A DNA stretch of 64,000 bases from Tissierella simiarum (GTDB lineage Bacteria > Bacillota > Clostridia > Tissierellales > Tissierellaceae): contig NZ_JAHLPM010000013.1 in the NCBI RefSeq assembly GCF_018917865.1, positions 1-64,000 on the forward strand, read 5' to 3'. The position numbers and the translations under genes are program-made. Of the stretch, positions 17,453-25,977 are shown piece after piece. How positions within the stretch are numbered: the first letter of the stretch is position 1; every line of letters starts with the position of its first letter. The notes below the pieces were generated by a model. That model was not told the DNA's origin. It ran no database searches and worked only from the letters and a program-made list of their open reading frames with translations.

Positions 17453-19219
17453 ATGAGTTTGTTTAGGATACAAAGTTCTGTTCAAGAAGTAGCAGAAGCC
17501 ATAGCAGCAGTGTTGAATGTAGACGTAACAATAATCGATGAAGATATGTATAGAGTTGCTGCTACTGGTAAATATAAAGATTCTATAGGAAAAAGACTTC
17601 CTAATAGTTGCTCCTTTGAAGTAGTCGCAAAAACTAAAAAACCAGAAATAATAGATAAACCAAATGTAAGTAAGCAGTGTATTAGCTGTAGTTTAAAAGG
17701 AAACTGTGCTGAAATGGCTACATTAGGATATCCAATACTAAATAAGAAAAAGTTACTTGGAGTAATTGGGCTTATAGCCTTTAACAATGAACAAAAAGAA
17801 AAGATACAAGAAAAGAGAGAATGTCTTTTAGTATTTTTAAGTAAGCTAGGGGATCTGTTGGCTGGAAATGTAAACTATAATGAAACTATAAGGGATATTA
17901 CTATTCAGAATGAAGAAACGAGAATGATAATAGATGGCTTAGATAAAGGCATTATATGTACTGATAAAGATGGGAAAATAAAATTTGTCAATTCAAAGAT
18001 TGAGAAATATTTAGAGATAGATAAAGAAAAATTAATAAACAATAACATAGATAATATACTTCCTCATTTAAGAGAAGACCAAAAAGAAACTTTATCTATA
18101 GAAAAAAAGATAAGAATAGGGAATAAAAAAAAGAGCTTTATAATAAGGAATATCCCTGTAGTTTTAGAAGGAAATAAGGTTAGCTCTATATTAGAGGTTC
18201 ATAAAACCTTTGATATGGTAAGAAGTGCATATAAACTTATAGAAGGAGAACGCAGGATAGCATTTAAAGATATAATAGGAAATAGTCCCAAAATATTAGA
18301 AGTTAAATCCATTGCTAGCAATATTGCTTCTAGTGAATCTACTATCCTACTAAGAGGAGAAAGCGGTACTGGCAAGGAACTTTTTGCTAGAGCCATTCAT
18401 TACGAAAGTGATAGAAAAAAAGCACCATTTATAGCCATTAACTGTGCATCTATTCCTGATAATCTTTTAGAAAGTGAACTTTTTGGTTATGAAGGTGGCT
18501 CTTTTACTGGAGCAAAAAAAGAAGGACAGATGGGTAAGTTTGAGTTAGCTAATGGAGGTACGTTATTTTTAGATGAAATAGGTGATCTACCTATTCATCT
18601 TCAGCCTAAGTTGTTAAGAGCATTACAAGAGCAAGCTTTTATGCGAGTAGGAGGCAAAGAACTTATAAATATTAATTTTAGATTAATTGCAGCCACTAAT
18701 AGAAATTTAGAAGAAATGGTATCTAATGGAGAATTTAGAGAGGATCTTTATTATAGACTAAATGTAATACCCATAAATATACCTCCTTTGAGAGAACGCC
18801 AAGGAGATATAGACCTATTAAGTCAAAATTTGCTTAGAAAGAATTGCATTAAATTAGAAAAAGAAGAAAAATTTTATTCTAGAGAGCTAGAAGAAGCCTT
18901 TCATCGATATCCATGGCCAGGAAATATTAGAGAATTAGAAAATACAGTAGAATATTTAGTCAATATAGTTAAAGAAAAAGAAATACCCTTTAGTGCTTTG
19001 CCTTTAAATATTAAAGATTACTTATATAGTTTAAATAGTGGAGATTGGATTGACAAGAAAACATTGAAAGAGTTTATGGATGACTATGAAAAAAGAATAT
19101 TAGAAAATTATCTTAAAGAATATGGCTCTACAACTAAAGATAAAGAGATTATAGCTGAATTATTAGATATTAATCTATCAACTTTATATAGAAAGCTTAC
19201 AAAATATAATTTGCAATAA
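17453..19219 (+). CDS. Sigma-54-dependent activator with Cys-motif sensor domain, likely regulator of cysteine catabolism
   Basis: A 588-residue enhancer-binding protein. Residues 1-140 form a sensor domain with C76-x2-C79-x5-C85 and C53; a PAS-like domain follows (about 160-250). The AAA+ domain (about 275-510) has Walker A GESGTGKE and GGTLFLDEIG. The sigma-54-contact loop reads GSFTGA rather than GAFTGA. A Fis-type helix-turn-helix closes the protein (LLDINLSTLYRKLTKY). The frame is open from 17414, but AAGGAGTG supports ATG 17453. It precedes a desulfidase-permease operon with a sigma-54 promoter, its probable target. Redox or metal sensing by the cysteines is inference. Confidence 0.88.
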   Translation: MSLFRIQSSVQEVAEAIAAVLNVDVTIIDEDMYRVAATGKYKDSIGKRLPNSCSFEVVAKTKKPEIIDKPNVSKQCISCSLKGNCAEMATLGYPILNKKKLLGVIGLIAFNNEQKEKIQEKRECLLVFLSKLGDLLAGNVNYNETIRDITIQNEETRMIIDGLDKGIICTDKDGKIKFVNSKIEKYLEIDKEKLINNNIDNILPHLREDQKETLSIEKKIRIGNKKKSFIIRNIPVVLEGNKVSSILEVHKTFDMVRSAYKLIEGERRIAFKDIIGNSPKILEVKSIASNIASSESTILLRGESGTGKELFARAIHYESDRKKAPFIAINCASIPDNLLESELFGYEGGSFTGAKKEGQMGKFELANGGTLFLDEIGDLPIHLQPKLLRALQEQAFMRVGGKELININFRLIAATNRNLEEMVSNGEFREDLYYRLNVIPINIPPLRERQGDIDLLSQNLLRKNCIKLEKEEKFYSRELEEAFHRYPWPGNIRELENTVEYLVNIVKEKEIPFSALPLNIKDYLYSLNSGDWIDKKTLKEFMDDYEKRILENYLKEYGSTTKDKEIIAELLDINLSTLYRKLTKYNLQ

Positions 19220-19308
19220 TGAGAAATAATTTGCATTATTGCAAATAGATCCTAAAACAATCTATGAGCCAGTCCTATTAATAAATACCCTATTTATTTG
19301 CAATAATG
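19210..19308 (+). promoter_or_regulatory. Three copies of TTTGCAATAATG: candidate upstream activator sites
   Basis: TTTGCAATAATG occurs at 19210-19221, inverted at 19234-19245 and again at 19297-19308, about 90-190 bases before the -24 box. The inverted copy lies in the perfect repeat ATTTGCA-TTAT-TGCAAAT. Position and repetition fit binding sites of the adjacent enhancer-binding protein. The first copy overlaps the stop codon of its gene. Confidence 0.65.
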
Positions 19309-19354
19309 AAAAATAAATATAAAGTTAAATTTTTTGAATCTATATGAAAACTCG

Positions 19355-19382
19355 CTCCTATGGCTAATTATAGGAGTTTTTT
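19355..19382 (+). terminator. Terminator after the sigma-54 activator gene
   Basis: CTCCTAT (19355-19361) pairs with ATAGGAG (19370-19376), followed by TTTTTT. It lies between the activator sites and the -24/-12 promoter, insulating the operon from upstream transcription. Confidence 0.82.
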
Positions 19383-19397
19383 ATTAAAATTAAATAG

Positions 19398-19413
19398 TGG
19401 CACATTATTTGCA
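19398..19413 (+). promoter_or_regulatory. Sigma-54 (-24/-12) promoter of the cysteine desulfidase operon
   Basis: TGGCACATTATTTGCA matches the TGGCAC-N5-TTGCA consensus at every defined base. Transcription should begin near 19424, leaving a leader of about 30 bases before the ATG at 19455. Confidence 0.87.
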
Positions 19414-19454
19414 TTGTTATAAGTTAACTCCAACAATGGAAAGGTGTGGATCAC

Positions 19455-20735
19455 ATGGTATATGAAGATAGGAAAAGTTACTTATTAAATATGGTTAGAG
19501 AAGAAACGGTGCCCGCCATAGGCTGTACAGAACCTGTAGCTGTAGCCTATGCTGCTGCAGTTGGAAAGAAATATTTAAATGTACCTATGGAAAAGATGAA
19601 TATTTTAGTAAGTAAAAACATATTTAAAAATGGTAAATCTGTTATAATACCAAATACAGAAGAATGGGGGCTAGATTTAGCAGCAGTTCTAGGAGTAGTA
19701 GAAGGAAATTCAGATGATGGTCTTTTGGTTTTAAAAAATGTAAACCAAAATTCTCTTCATACAGCTCATAGAATAATAGATGAAGGGAGAGTAACTGTAA
19801 ATTACTTAGAAGAAAGTCCTGATGTTTATGTGGAAGTATGTTTAGCAGGTACTAACAATAAAGTAGAAGTTATATTAAAGGATAGTCACAATCATATAGA
19901 TAAAGTTATAGTAAATGAAACCATAGTCTATGAAGGAAAATCGAAAGAAAATAAGAGAACTTCTTATAGCGTATTAAGAGAGATGAATTTTAAGGATATA
20001 AGGGAGATAGCAGAAGAAATTCCTTTAAAGGATATATCATTTATAGAGGAAGGAATAGCTATGAACAGAAAGGCAGCTGAAAATGGAATAAGTGGAAAAA
20101 AAGGACTAAAATTAGGTGCTGCGTTGTATAAACTACAAAAAGATGGTAAAATATATGGAGATGCATCTACTAAGGCTAGAATTTTAACTGCCGCCTCTGC
20201 AGACATTAGAATGGGTGGTGGAGATTGCCCGATAATGACTAGTGCTGGCAGTGGTAATCAAGGATTAGGAGTAATTCTTCCCGTAATGGTAGTAGCTGAA
20301 GAAAATGATATAGAGAAAGAAAAATTACTTAGAGCTATATTTCTTGCCCATGTAATAAACAAATATGTAAAGATTTATACTGGAAAATTATCTGCTATGT
20401 GTGGTTGCTCGATAGCAGCAGGAATAGGTGCTAGTGCAGGTATTACTTGGATGCTTGGAGGTACTGACGAGGAAATTAGTGGTGCCGCTCAGAATATGTT
20501 ATCTAATTTAACTGGAATGATATGTGACGGAGCCAAAGAAACTTGTGCTTTTAAACTATCTACTTCAGCAGGTGAAGCCGTTTTATCTGCTTATTTAGCT
20601 TTAGAAGATATTATAGTAAAGCCTAATATTGGTATAATCGGTAGTTCTATAGAAGAAACTATAAAAAATGTAGGCATTCTTTGCAAAGACGGTCTTTCCT
20701 ATGCAGATAATATAATTGTGGATATAATTCAATAA
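19455..20735 (+). CDS. L-cysteine desulfidase / L-serine dehydratase-like iron-sulfur protein (CyuA/UPF0597 family)
   Basis: A 426-residue cytosolic enzyme of the family that degrades L-cysteine to pyruvate, ammonia and sulfide with a [4Fe-4S] cluster. Conserved cysteines are in AIGCTEPVA (near the N-terminus), MGGGDCPIM (about residue 255), SAMCGCSIA and MICDGAKETCAFK. GTG 19446 is in frame, but AAAGGTG there acts as the ribosome site for ATG 19455. It is the first gene of a sigma-54 operon with a transporter, downstream of its presumed activator. Members differ in preference for cysteine or serine, so the substrate is inferred. Confidence 0.85.
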   Translation: MVYEDRKSYLLNMVREETVPAIGCTEPVAVAYAAAVGKKYLNVPMEKMNILVSKNIFKNGKSVIIPNTEEWGLDLAAVLGVVEGNSDDGLLVLKNVNQNSLHTAHRIIDEGRVTVNYLEESPDVYVEVCLAGTNNKVEVILKDSHNHIDKVIVNETIVYEGKSKENKRTSYSVLREMNFKDIREIAEEIPLKDISFIEEGIAMNRKAAENGISGKKGLKLGAALYKLQKDGKIYGDASTKARILTAASADIRMGGGDCPIMTSAGSGNQGLGVILPVMVVAEENDIEKEKLLRAIFLAHVINKYVKIYTGKLSAMCGCSIAAGIGASAGITWMLGGTDEEISGAAQNMLSNLTGMICDGAKETCAFKLSTSAGEAVLSAYLALEDIIVKPNIGIIGSSIEETIKNVGILCKDGLSYADNIIVDIIQ

Positions 20736-20772
20736 TTAATTATATCAAAATACAATAAAGAGGGGAGATTCA

Positions 20773-21933
20773 ATGAGTAAAGTTAAAGACAACTTAATCA
20801 TTAAGCTTCTTTTAGCAGTAGCTATAGGAGTGGGAGTAGGGTTACTAGTAAACGAAAGCATAGTTGGTATTATTGTTACCATAAAACACATTTTAGGTCA
20901 ATTTATTTTTTTCTGTGTACCTTTAATAATTATTGGTTTTATAACACCTTCAATTACAGAATTAAAGTCTAATGCTAGTAAAATGCTAGGTAGTGCTTTA
21001 GCAATAGCATATCTCTCATCTGTGGGAGCAGCTTTATTATCAACAATAGCTGGTTATATAATAATTCCTAGTTTAAATATAGTAAGTGACCCAGCAGGAT
21101 TAAGAACTTTACCAGAATTAGTTTTTCAACTTAATATTTCCCCTGTTATGCCAGTTATGTCTGCTTTAGTATTAGCTATAGTTATGGGACTTACGATTAT
21201 ATGGACCAATTCAAAAACTTTGGAAAATATATTTCTTGAATTTCATAATGTAATGATGGCAGTAGTAAAAAGGATGGTTATACCTATATTGCCTATATTC
21301 ATAGCTACTACTTTTGCAGGATTAGCCTATGAAGGAAGTATTACAAAACAATTTCCTGTTTTCATTAGTGTAATTTTAATAGTTATAGCAGGCCATTTTA
21401 TTTGGCTAGGAGTTCTTTATGGTATAGGAGGATTAATTTCTAAGAAAAATCCTAAAGATGTATTTAAACACTATGGTCCTGCTTATTTAACGGCAGTAGG
21501 AACTATGTCTAGTGCAGCAACTTTACCAGTAGCTTTAGAATGTGCCAGAAAATCTTCAATATTAGATAGAGAGATCGTTGACTTTACTATACCTATTTGT
21601 TCAACTATTCACCTCTGTGGTTCGGTCTTAACAGAAACATTCTTTGTAATGACAGTATCAAAATTACTGTACGGTACACTACCAACTTTATCGTCTATGA
21701 TTACATTTATAATTTTATTGGGAATATTTGCTGTAGGAGCACCGGGAGTTCCAGGGGGCACTGTAATGGCTTCTTTAGGTTTAATTACAGGTGTTCTAGG
21801 TTTTGACCAGTCAGGAGCTGCTTTGATGCTTACAATATTTGCATTACAAGATAGTTTTGGAACAGCTTGTAATATAACTGGAGATGGAGCTATAGCTCTA
21901 ATGTTAACGGGTATATATAAGAAAAAACAATAA
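20773..21933 (+). CDS. Dicarboxylate/amino acid:cation symporter (DAACS family), probable cysteine or serine importer
   Basis: A 386-residue membrane carrier with about eight helices and two re-entrant loops. The family features are the FCVPLIIIGFITPSITEL start, the serine-rich GTMSSAATLPVALECAR hairpin (about residue 240) and the substrate-binding GAPGVPGGTVMAS and DSFGTACNITGDGA segments. The best-known members carry glutamate, aspartate, serine or threonine. Co-transcription with the desulfidase, 37 bases upstream, suggests cysteine or serine uptake; this is inference from context. Confidence 0.85.
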   Translation: MSKVKDNLIIKLLLAVAIGVGVGLLVNESIVGIIVTIKHILGQFIFFCVPLIIIGFITPSITELKSNASKMLGSALAIAYLSSVGAALLSTIAGYIIIPSLNIVSDPAGLRTLPELVFQLNISPVMPVMSALVLAIVMGLTIIWTNSKTLENIFLEFHNVMMAVVKRMVIPILPIFIATTFAGLAYEGSITKQFPVFISVILIVIAGHFIWLGVLYGIGGLISKKNPKDVFKHYGPAYLTAVGTMSSAATLPVALECARKSSILDREIVDFTIPICSTIHLCGSVLTETFFVMTVSKLLYGTLPTLSSMITFIILLGIFAVGAPGVPGGTVMASLGLITGVLGFDQSGAALMLTIFALQDSFGTACNITGDGAIALMLTGIYKKKQ

Positions 21934-21948
21934 AAAAATTAGTAGAGA

Positions 21949-21979
21949 AACTCTGGCGTAAAGGACCAGAGTTTTTTTA
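21949..21979 (+). terminator. Terminator of the desulfidase-permease operon
   Basis: AACTCTGG (21949-21956) pairs with CCAGAGTT (21966-21973), followed by TTTTT. Confidence 0.88.
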
Positions 21980-22129
21980 GGATAAAAAAGGGTATATTTT
22001 ATAATAAAAAGGGAATTATAAATTTCCTCATTGTACATCTGTTTTAACTGAAAAAGGAAAATAAAATTAATACTATTATAAACAAACATCATATATAATA
22101 TTGTTAAATTATTTTAAGGAGATGAAAGA

Positions 22130-23077
22130 ATGAATTATTTAGACTTACATGCGAATAGTATAGTGATAGATGGTCATTCAGATATACCTTTATATATGTT
22201 CAAAAATAGACAATATAATAAAAAGCCTTTTATAAAGGATCACCTACCTTTGTTAAAAGAAGGAGGAATCAATATTGTTTTCATTAATCTATTTGAAAAC
22301 CTTCATCCAGAAGGATCGCTAAAAGAAGCATTAACTCAGGTAGGAGATATCTACAAAGAATTAGAAGAAACAGAAGAAGCTATTCTTATAAAAAATAAAA
22401 AGGATTTAAACAAAGTTCTAAAGGAGAATAAGATAGGTTTAGTTCTTTCTATGGAAGGTTTAGAACCTATTAGTAATGAAATCTCTTTACTTAGTGTTTT
22501 TCATGAATTAGGTTTAAGATGTGGAACTTTAACTTGGAATCATAGAAATTATTTTGCTTCTGGTCTATATGAAATAGGAGGATTGAGTAATTTAGGAAAA
22601 GCTGCAGTAAAAGAAATGGAAAGGCTTAATATAGTTGTTGATGTATCTCATTTAAACGAGGAAGGATTCTGGGATGTAATCAGTATTGTAGAAAAGCCAA
22701 TAATAGCATCTCATTCCAATGCTAAAGCTGTGTACAACCATCCAAGAAATTTAACTGATGAGCAAGTAAAGGCTATAGTCAACACTAAAGGTGTTATTGG
22801 ATTAAATGGTTACTTTACTCAAGATATAGACAAAGAGAGCTTGAATACTTATATGGAGCATTTAGAATATTTATTAGACATAGCTGGAGAAGATCATGTA
22901 GGATTGGGATTTGATTTTAATAGTTATCTAGGAGATGGTGGATTAAAAGATTTAGAAGATTGTACAAAAACTTCAAATGTAACAAAAGAGCTTATAAAAA
23001 GAGGGTATAAAGAAGAAACTATAAAAAAGGTACTAGGATTAAATTTTTTAAGGATTTTGGAAGGAATCTTATTGTAA
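22130..23077 (+). CDS. Membrane dipeptidase (peptidase family M19)
   Basis: A 315-residue renal-dipeptidase-like zinc enzyme. The metal-site DGHSDIP (about residue 15), the bridging-glutamate segment LSMEGLEP, and IASHSNAKAVYNHPRNLTDEQ (about residue 190) are all intact, as is the closing LGFDFNS. No signal peptide is seen, so it probably acts in the cytosol on dipeptides. It leads a three-gene run with the CapA-like and patatin-like genes, spaced by 28 and 18 bases, but a shared role is not evident. Confidence 0.9.
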   Translation: MNYLDLHANSIVIDGHSDIPLYMFKNRQYNKKPFIKDHLPLLKEGGINIVFINLFENLHPEGSLKEALTQVGDIYKELEETEEAILIKNKKDLNKVLKENKIGLVLSMEGLEPISNEISLLSVFHELGLRCGTLTWNHRNYFASGLYEIGGLSNLGKAAVKEMERLNIVVDVSHLNEEGFWDVISIVEKPIIASHSNAKAVYNHPRNLTDEQVKAIVNTKGVIGLNGYFTQDIDKESLNTYMEHLEYLLDIAGEDHVGLGFDFNSYLGDGGLKDLEDCTKTSNVTKELIKRGYKEETIKKVLGLNFLRILEGILL

Positions 23078-23105
23078 TTAAAACAATATAAAATAGGAGG
23101 TAAAG

Positions 23106-24146
23106 ATGAAGAAAGGGTTTCTATTGCTCTTGATTTTAACAATATTGATAAATGGAGTTCCTATACAAGCAGAAGAAGTTAATCAAAGTGAAAATCTTAC
23201 TATTACATTAGTAGGAGATTTACTGATGGACGGTAGTGTAAGACGCCAGATAGAAAAAAATGGATTAGGATATCCTTGGGAAATGGTAAAGGAATACTTT
23301 CAAGAAAGTGAATTAACTATAGGAAACCTAGAAACCAGTATTACTACTAGAGGGACAAAATGGCCTGATAAACAATTTAATTTTAGGTCTCATCCTAATA
23401 ATTTAAAGGCTATGAAAGAAGCAGGAATAGACGTAGTGACTTTAGCAAATAATCATACTTTAGACTTTGGATATGAAGGATTATTAGATACTTTAAGACA
23501 TTTGGATAAATATGAGATTCAACATGCTGGAGGAGGAAAGAATAAAAAAGAAGCTATAGAGGGAACTATAATTGAGAGAAATGGATTAAAGATAGGTGTT
23601 TTATCTTTTTCTAGAGTCGTTCCTGATGTAAGATGGTACGCTACTAGTAAAAGAGCTGGTATAGTTGGAGCTTATGATCCTCATATTGAAGAAGTATTAA
23701 ATAGAGTAAAAGAAATGAAAGAAGAAGCAGATATAGTAATTTTATCTGTTCATTGGGGCATAGAGAGAAGTACTGTGCCGAGGAAACAGGAAATTCAGCT
23801 GGCTCGAAAGGCCATAGATGCAGGAGCAGATATAATAATGGGTCATCATCCCCATGTGTTACAAGGTATTGAAATCTATAAGGGAAAACCTATAATTTAT
23901 AGTTTGGGAAATTTTGTATTTGGCTCAAGAGATCAATTAACTTCAACAACTATGATTGCTCAGATAAATATCAATGAAAAGAATATTGATAACATAGAGA
24001 TTATACCTTGTTCTATAGTAAATGGAAGACCTATTCCTTTAACTGGGAATAAAAGGGTTGAAAAAATAGACTATATAAATACTTTATCTAAGGATTTTAA
24101 AACTAAAATTAATAAAGAAGGCATTATAAAAATAAATAAACAATAA
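23106..24146 (+). CDS. CapA-family exported metallophosphatase-like protein
   Basis: A 346-residue protein with a signal peptide (about residues 1-22, LLLLILTILINGVPIQAEE). A CapA/PGA_cap domain follows: VGDLLMDG, GNLETSIT, LANNHTLDFG, VHWGIERS, GADIIMGHHPHVLQG and YSLGNFVFG. These are the metal-binding motifs of the calcineurin-like fold. CapA acts in poly-gamma-glutamate export in Bacillus anthracis, but no capBC genes are here, so the substrate is unknown. AGGAGGTAAAG precedes the ATG. Confidence 0.88.
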   Translation: MKKGFLLLLILTILINGVPIQAEEVNQSENLTITLVGDLLMDGSVRRQIEKNGLGYPWEMVKEYFQESELTIGNLETSITTRGTKWPDKQFNFRSHPNNLKAMKEAGIDVVTLANNHTLDFGYEGLLDTLRHLDKYEIQHAGGGKNKKEAIEGTIIERNGLKIGVLSFSRVVPDVRWYATSKRAGIVGAYDPHIEEVLNRVKEMKEEADIVILSVHWGIERSTVPRKQEIQLARKAIDAGADIIMGHHPHVLQGIEIYKGKPIIYSLGNFVFGSRDQLTSTTMIAQININEKNIDNIEIIPCSIVNGRPIPLTGNKRVEKIDYINTLSKDFKTKINKEGIIKINKQ

Positions 24147-24164
24147 AAGAGGTGATTCTTACTA

Positions 24165-25370
24165 ATGCATGGCCTGGTTTTAGAGGGGGGAGGAGCTAAG
24201 GGAGCTTATCATATAGGAGCTTATAAAGCTTTAGTAGAAGAAGGCATTGAAGTTCAAGGAGTTTCAGGCACTTCTATTGGAGCTTTAAATGGAGCTATGA
24301 TAGTCCAAGGTGATTATGAAAGGTGTTATGAGCTTTGGTATGATTTAAGTTATTCTATGGTGATTGATGCCAGTGATGAAGAGATAGAAAAGATTAAACA
24401 CCTAAAACTAGGAAAAGAAGATTTAGCCAGTGTAGCCGAGAAATTAAAAACTGTTATTGCAGACAAAGGATTTGATATTACCCCTTTTAAGAATTTACTA
24501 AATACCTATATAGATGAAGAGAAAATTAGAAACTCTGGAAAGGATTTTGGAATAGTTACTGTTAATATTACAGACTTAAAACCTCTACAAATTTATTTAG
24601 AAGATATTCCTAATGGAGAATTAAGAAATTATTTAATGGCGAGTGCTTATTTACCAATATTTAAGACAGAAAAGCTGGGAGGAAAAATCTATTTAGATGG
24701 TGGAATTTACGATAATCTTCCTTTCGGTATGTTAAAAAATAAAGGCTATAGGGATTTAATCTTAGTAAGAACCCATGGAATGGGCATTACTCGAAAAGTT
24801 GATTTATCAGATTTAAATGCTATATTAATATCTCCAAAAGATGATTTAGGAAAAACTCTAGAATTTGAACCAAGTAGATCTAGAAGAAACATTCAATTAG
24901 GATATTATGATGGACTAAAAGCTCTAAGAGGATTAAAAGGAGAACTATACTATATTGAATCAAAAAAAGATAAAGATTATTATCTCCAATATTTACTTGG
25001 TTTAAAGGAAAAACAGGTAAGAAAAATACAAGAAATTTTAAAGCTCCCAGAGATTCCTTATAGAAGATCATTGTTTGAATATATAATACCTAAATTGGCT
25101 TCTATGCTAGATTTAGATAAAGATTATAATTATGAAGATTTAATTATTAGTTTACTGGAAAAGAAGGCAGAGGAATATCATATTAAAAGGTTCAAGATTT
25201 ATTCTTGTGAAGAGCTATTGGATATGGTTAAAAACAAAGAAATTAACCAAAAAAGAAGAGAATGTAGTAGATTAAATAAAATTATTGAAAAGGTAGATAT
25301 TATATCTATCTTCAATAAGGAACAAACGATTTTAGAAATAGGAAATATAATATTTGATAGGGAAGAATAA
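24165..25370 (+). CDS. Patatin-like phospholipase
   Basis: A 401-residue serine hydrolase of the RssA/patatin type. The oxyanion loop GGGAKGAYHIG (about residue 8), nucleophile elbow GTSIGALNG (about residue 40) and catalytic DGG in YLDGGIYDN (about residue 170) form the Ser-Asp dyad. The last 150 residues are charged and helical, with no family that I can name. No signal peptide is seen. Its stop lies in the loop of a terminator. Confidence 0.88.
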   Translation: MHGLVLEGGGAKGAYHIGAYKALVEEGIEVQGVSGTSIGALNGAMIVQGDYERCYELWYDLSYSMVIDASDEEIEKIKHLKLGKEDLASVAEKLKTVIADKGFDITPFKNLLNTYIDEEKIRNSGKDFGIVTVNITDLKPLQIYLEDIPNGELRNYLMASAYLPIFKTEKLGGKIYLDGGIYDNLPFGMLKNKGYRDLILVRTHGMGITRKVDLSDLNAILISPKDDLGKTLEFEPSRSRRNIQLGYYDGLKALRGLKGELYYIESKKDKDYYLQYLLGLKEKQVRKIQEILKLPEIPYRRSLFEYIIPKLASMLDLDKDYNYEDLIISLLEKKAEEYHIKRFKIYSCEELLDMVKNKEINQKRRECSRLNKIIEKVDIISIFNKEQTILEIGNIIFDREE

Positions 25371-25385
25371 TTCTTCCTTTTTTTA
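25361..25385 (+). terminator. Terminator overlapping the patatin gene stop
   Basis: GGAAGAA (25361-25367) pairs with TTCTTCC (25371-25377); the loop is the TAA stop codon and a T run follows. Confidence 0.85.
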
Positions 25386-25392
25386 TTTATTG

Positions 25393-25420
25393 GGAACTTT
25401 TTATATACTTTGTATATCTA
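25393..25420 (+). promoter_or_regulatory. ECF-sigma-like promoter before the sigma factor remnant
   Basis: GGAACTT at 25393-25399 followed after about 17 bases by TCTA (25417-25420) resembles the GGAAC / TC-type boxes of self-regulated ECF sigma genes. It fits autoregulation of the now broken gene at 25445. Confidence 0.35.
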
Positions 25421-25444
25421 ATTAGTAGAAGGGAATGGAGGTGG

Positions 25445-25720
25445 ATGGAAATTATTCAGCTGGATAATAGAAGAATCGTAAAAAAGATAAAAAAAGGAGA
25501 ATTAGACTGTCTTCTAAGTTGGATGATGGCAAGAAAGGACAAGTTATATAAAATAGGTTGGTCCTATTTGTATAATCACGAAGACATAGAAGATATATTT
25601 CAAAATACCCTTCTTAAAGCCTATGAAAATATTAATAGTTTAAAAAAGCCTGATTACTTTGAACAAAGCCGAAAGATGCAATCCCCTTCTATAACAGTAT
25701 TTTTCTCTTTAGGAGGGTAG
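25445..25720 (+). pseudogene. ECF sigma factor, truncated after region 2
   Basis: The first 75 codons encode sigma-70 region 2: an N-terminal helix, then LYKIGWSYLYNHEDIEDIFQNTLLKAYENI, the core-binding and -10-recognition part. At about KKPDYFE the sequence departs from the family, and the frame ends 17 codons later at an unrelated tail. Region 4, needed for -35 recognition, is missing, so the product (91 residues against the usual 160-190) is probably inactive. The following fragment seems to be the tail of a neighbouring anti-sigma-type gene, so an internal deletion probably joined them. Confidence 0.75.
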
Positions 25721-25721
25721 G

Positions 25722-25955
25722 GTTCACATAAAAGATAAGAAAGGTAGAGCAGTAGATTTAAATAATGAAAAATGGGAAATGACTATGTATAATTTTATAA
25801 AGGAACAAAGGATAGAATTAAAGAATAGCCAAGTAAGAGAATATCGTCCAGAATCAAAGAATTACACAAAAGAACTAATTCCAGAAAAATTATATATAAA
25901 AGGTTTAGAATATAATAAATTTCCAAACGTTAAAAAAACTATAAAATTAAAGTAG
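25722..25955 (+). pseudogene. C-terminal fragment, probably of the cognate anti-sigma or surface protein
   Basis: An open frame of 77 codons without a start (VHIKDKKGRAVDLNNEKWE at its beginning) is shifted +1 from the truncated sigma gene and ends at TAG 25953. The DKKG and NNEKW pattern resembles the extracellular ends of membrane anti-sigma factors of the DUF4179 type that follow ECF sigma genes in Firmicutes. The family assignment is tentative. It shares a terminator with the converging sigma-54 activator gene. Confidence 0.5.
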
Positions 25956-25977
25956 TGGTTTGTCCACTACTTTAATT
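25947..25977. terminator. Bidirectional terminator between the anti-sigma remnant and the sigma-54 activator
   Basis: TTAAAGTAGTGG (25947-25958) pairs perfectly with CCACTACTTTAA (25964-25975). It overlaps both stop codons. Confidence 0.85.
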
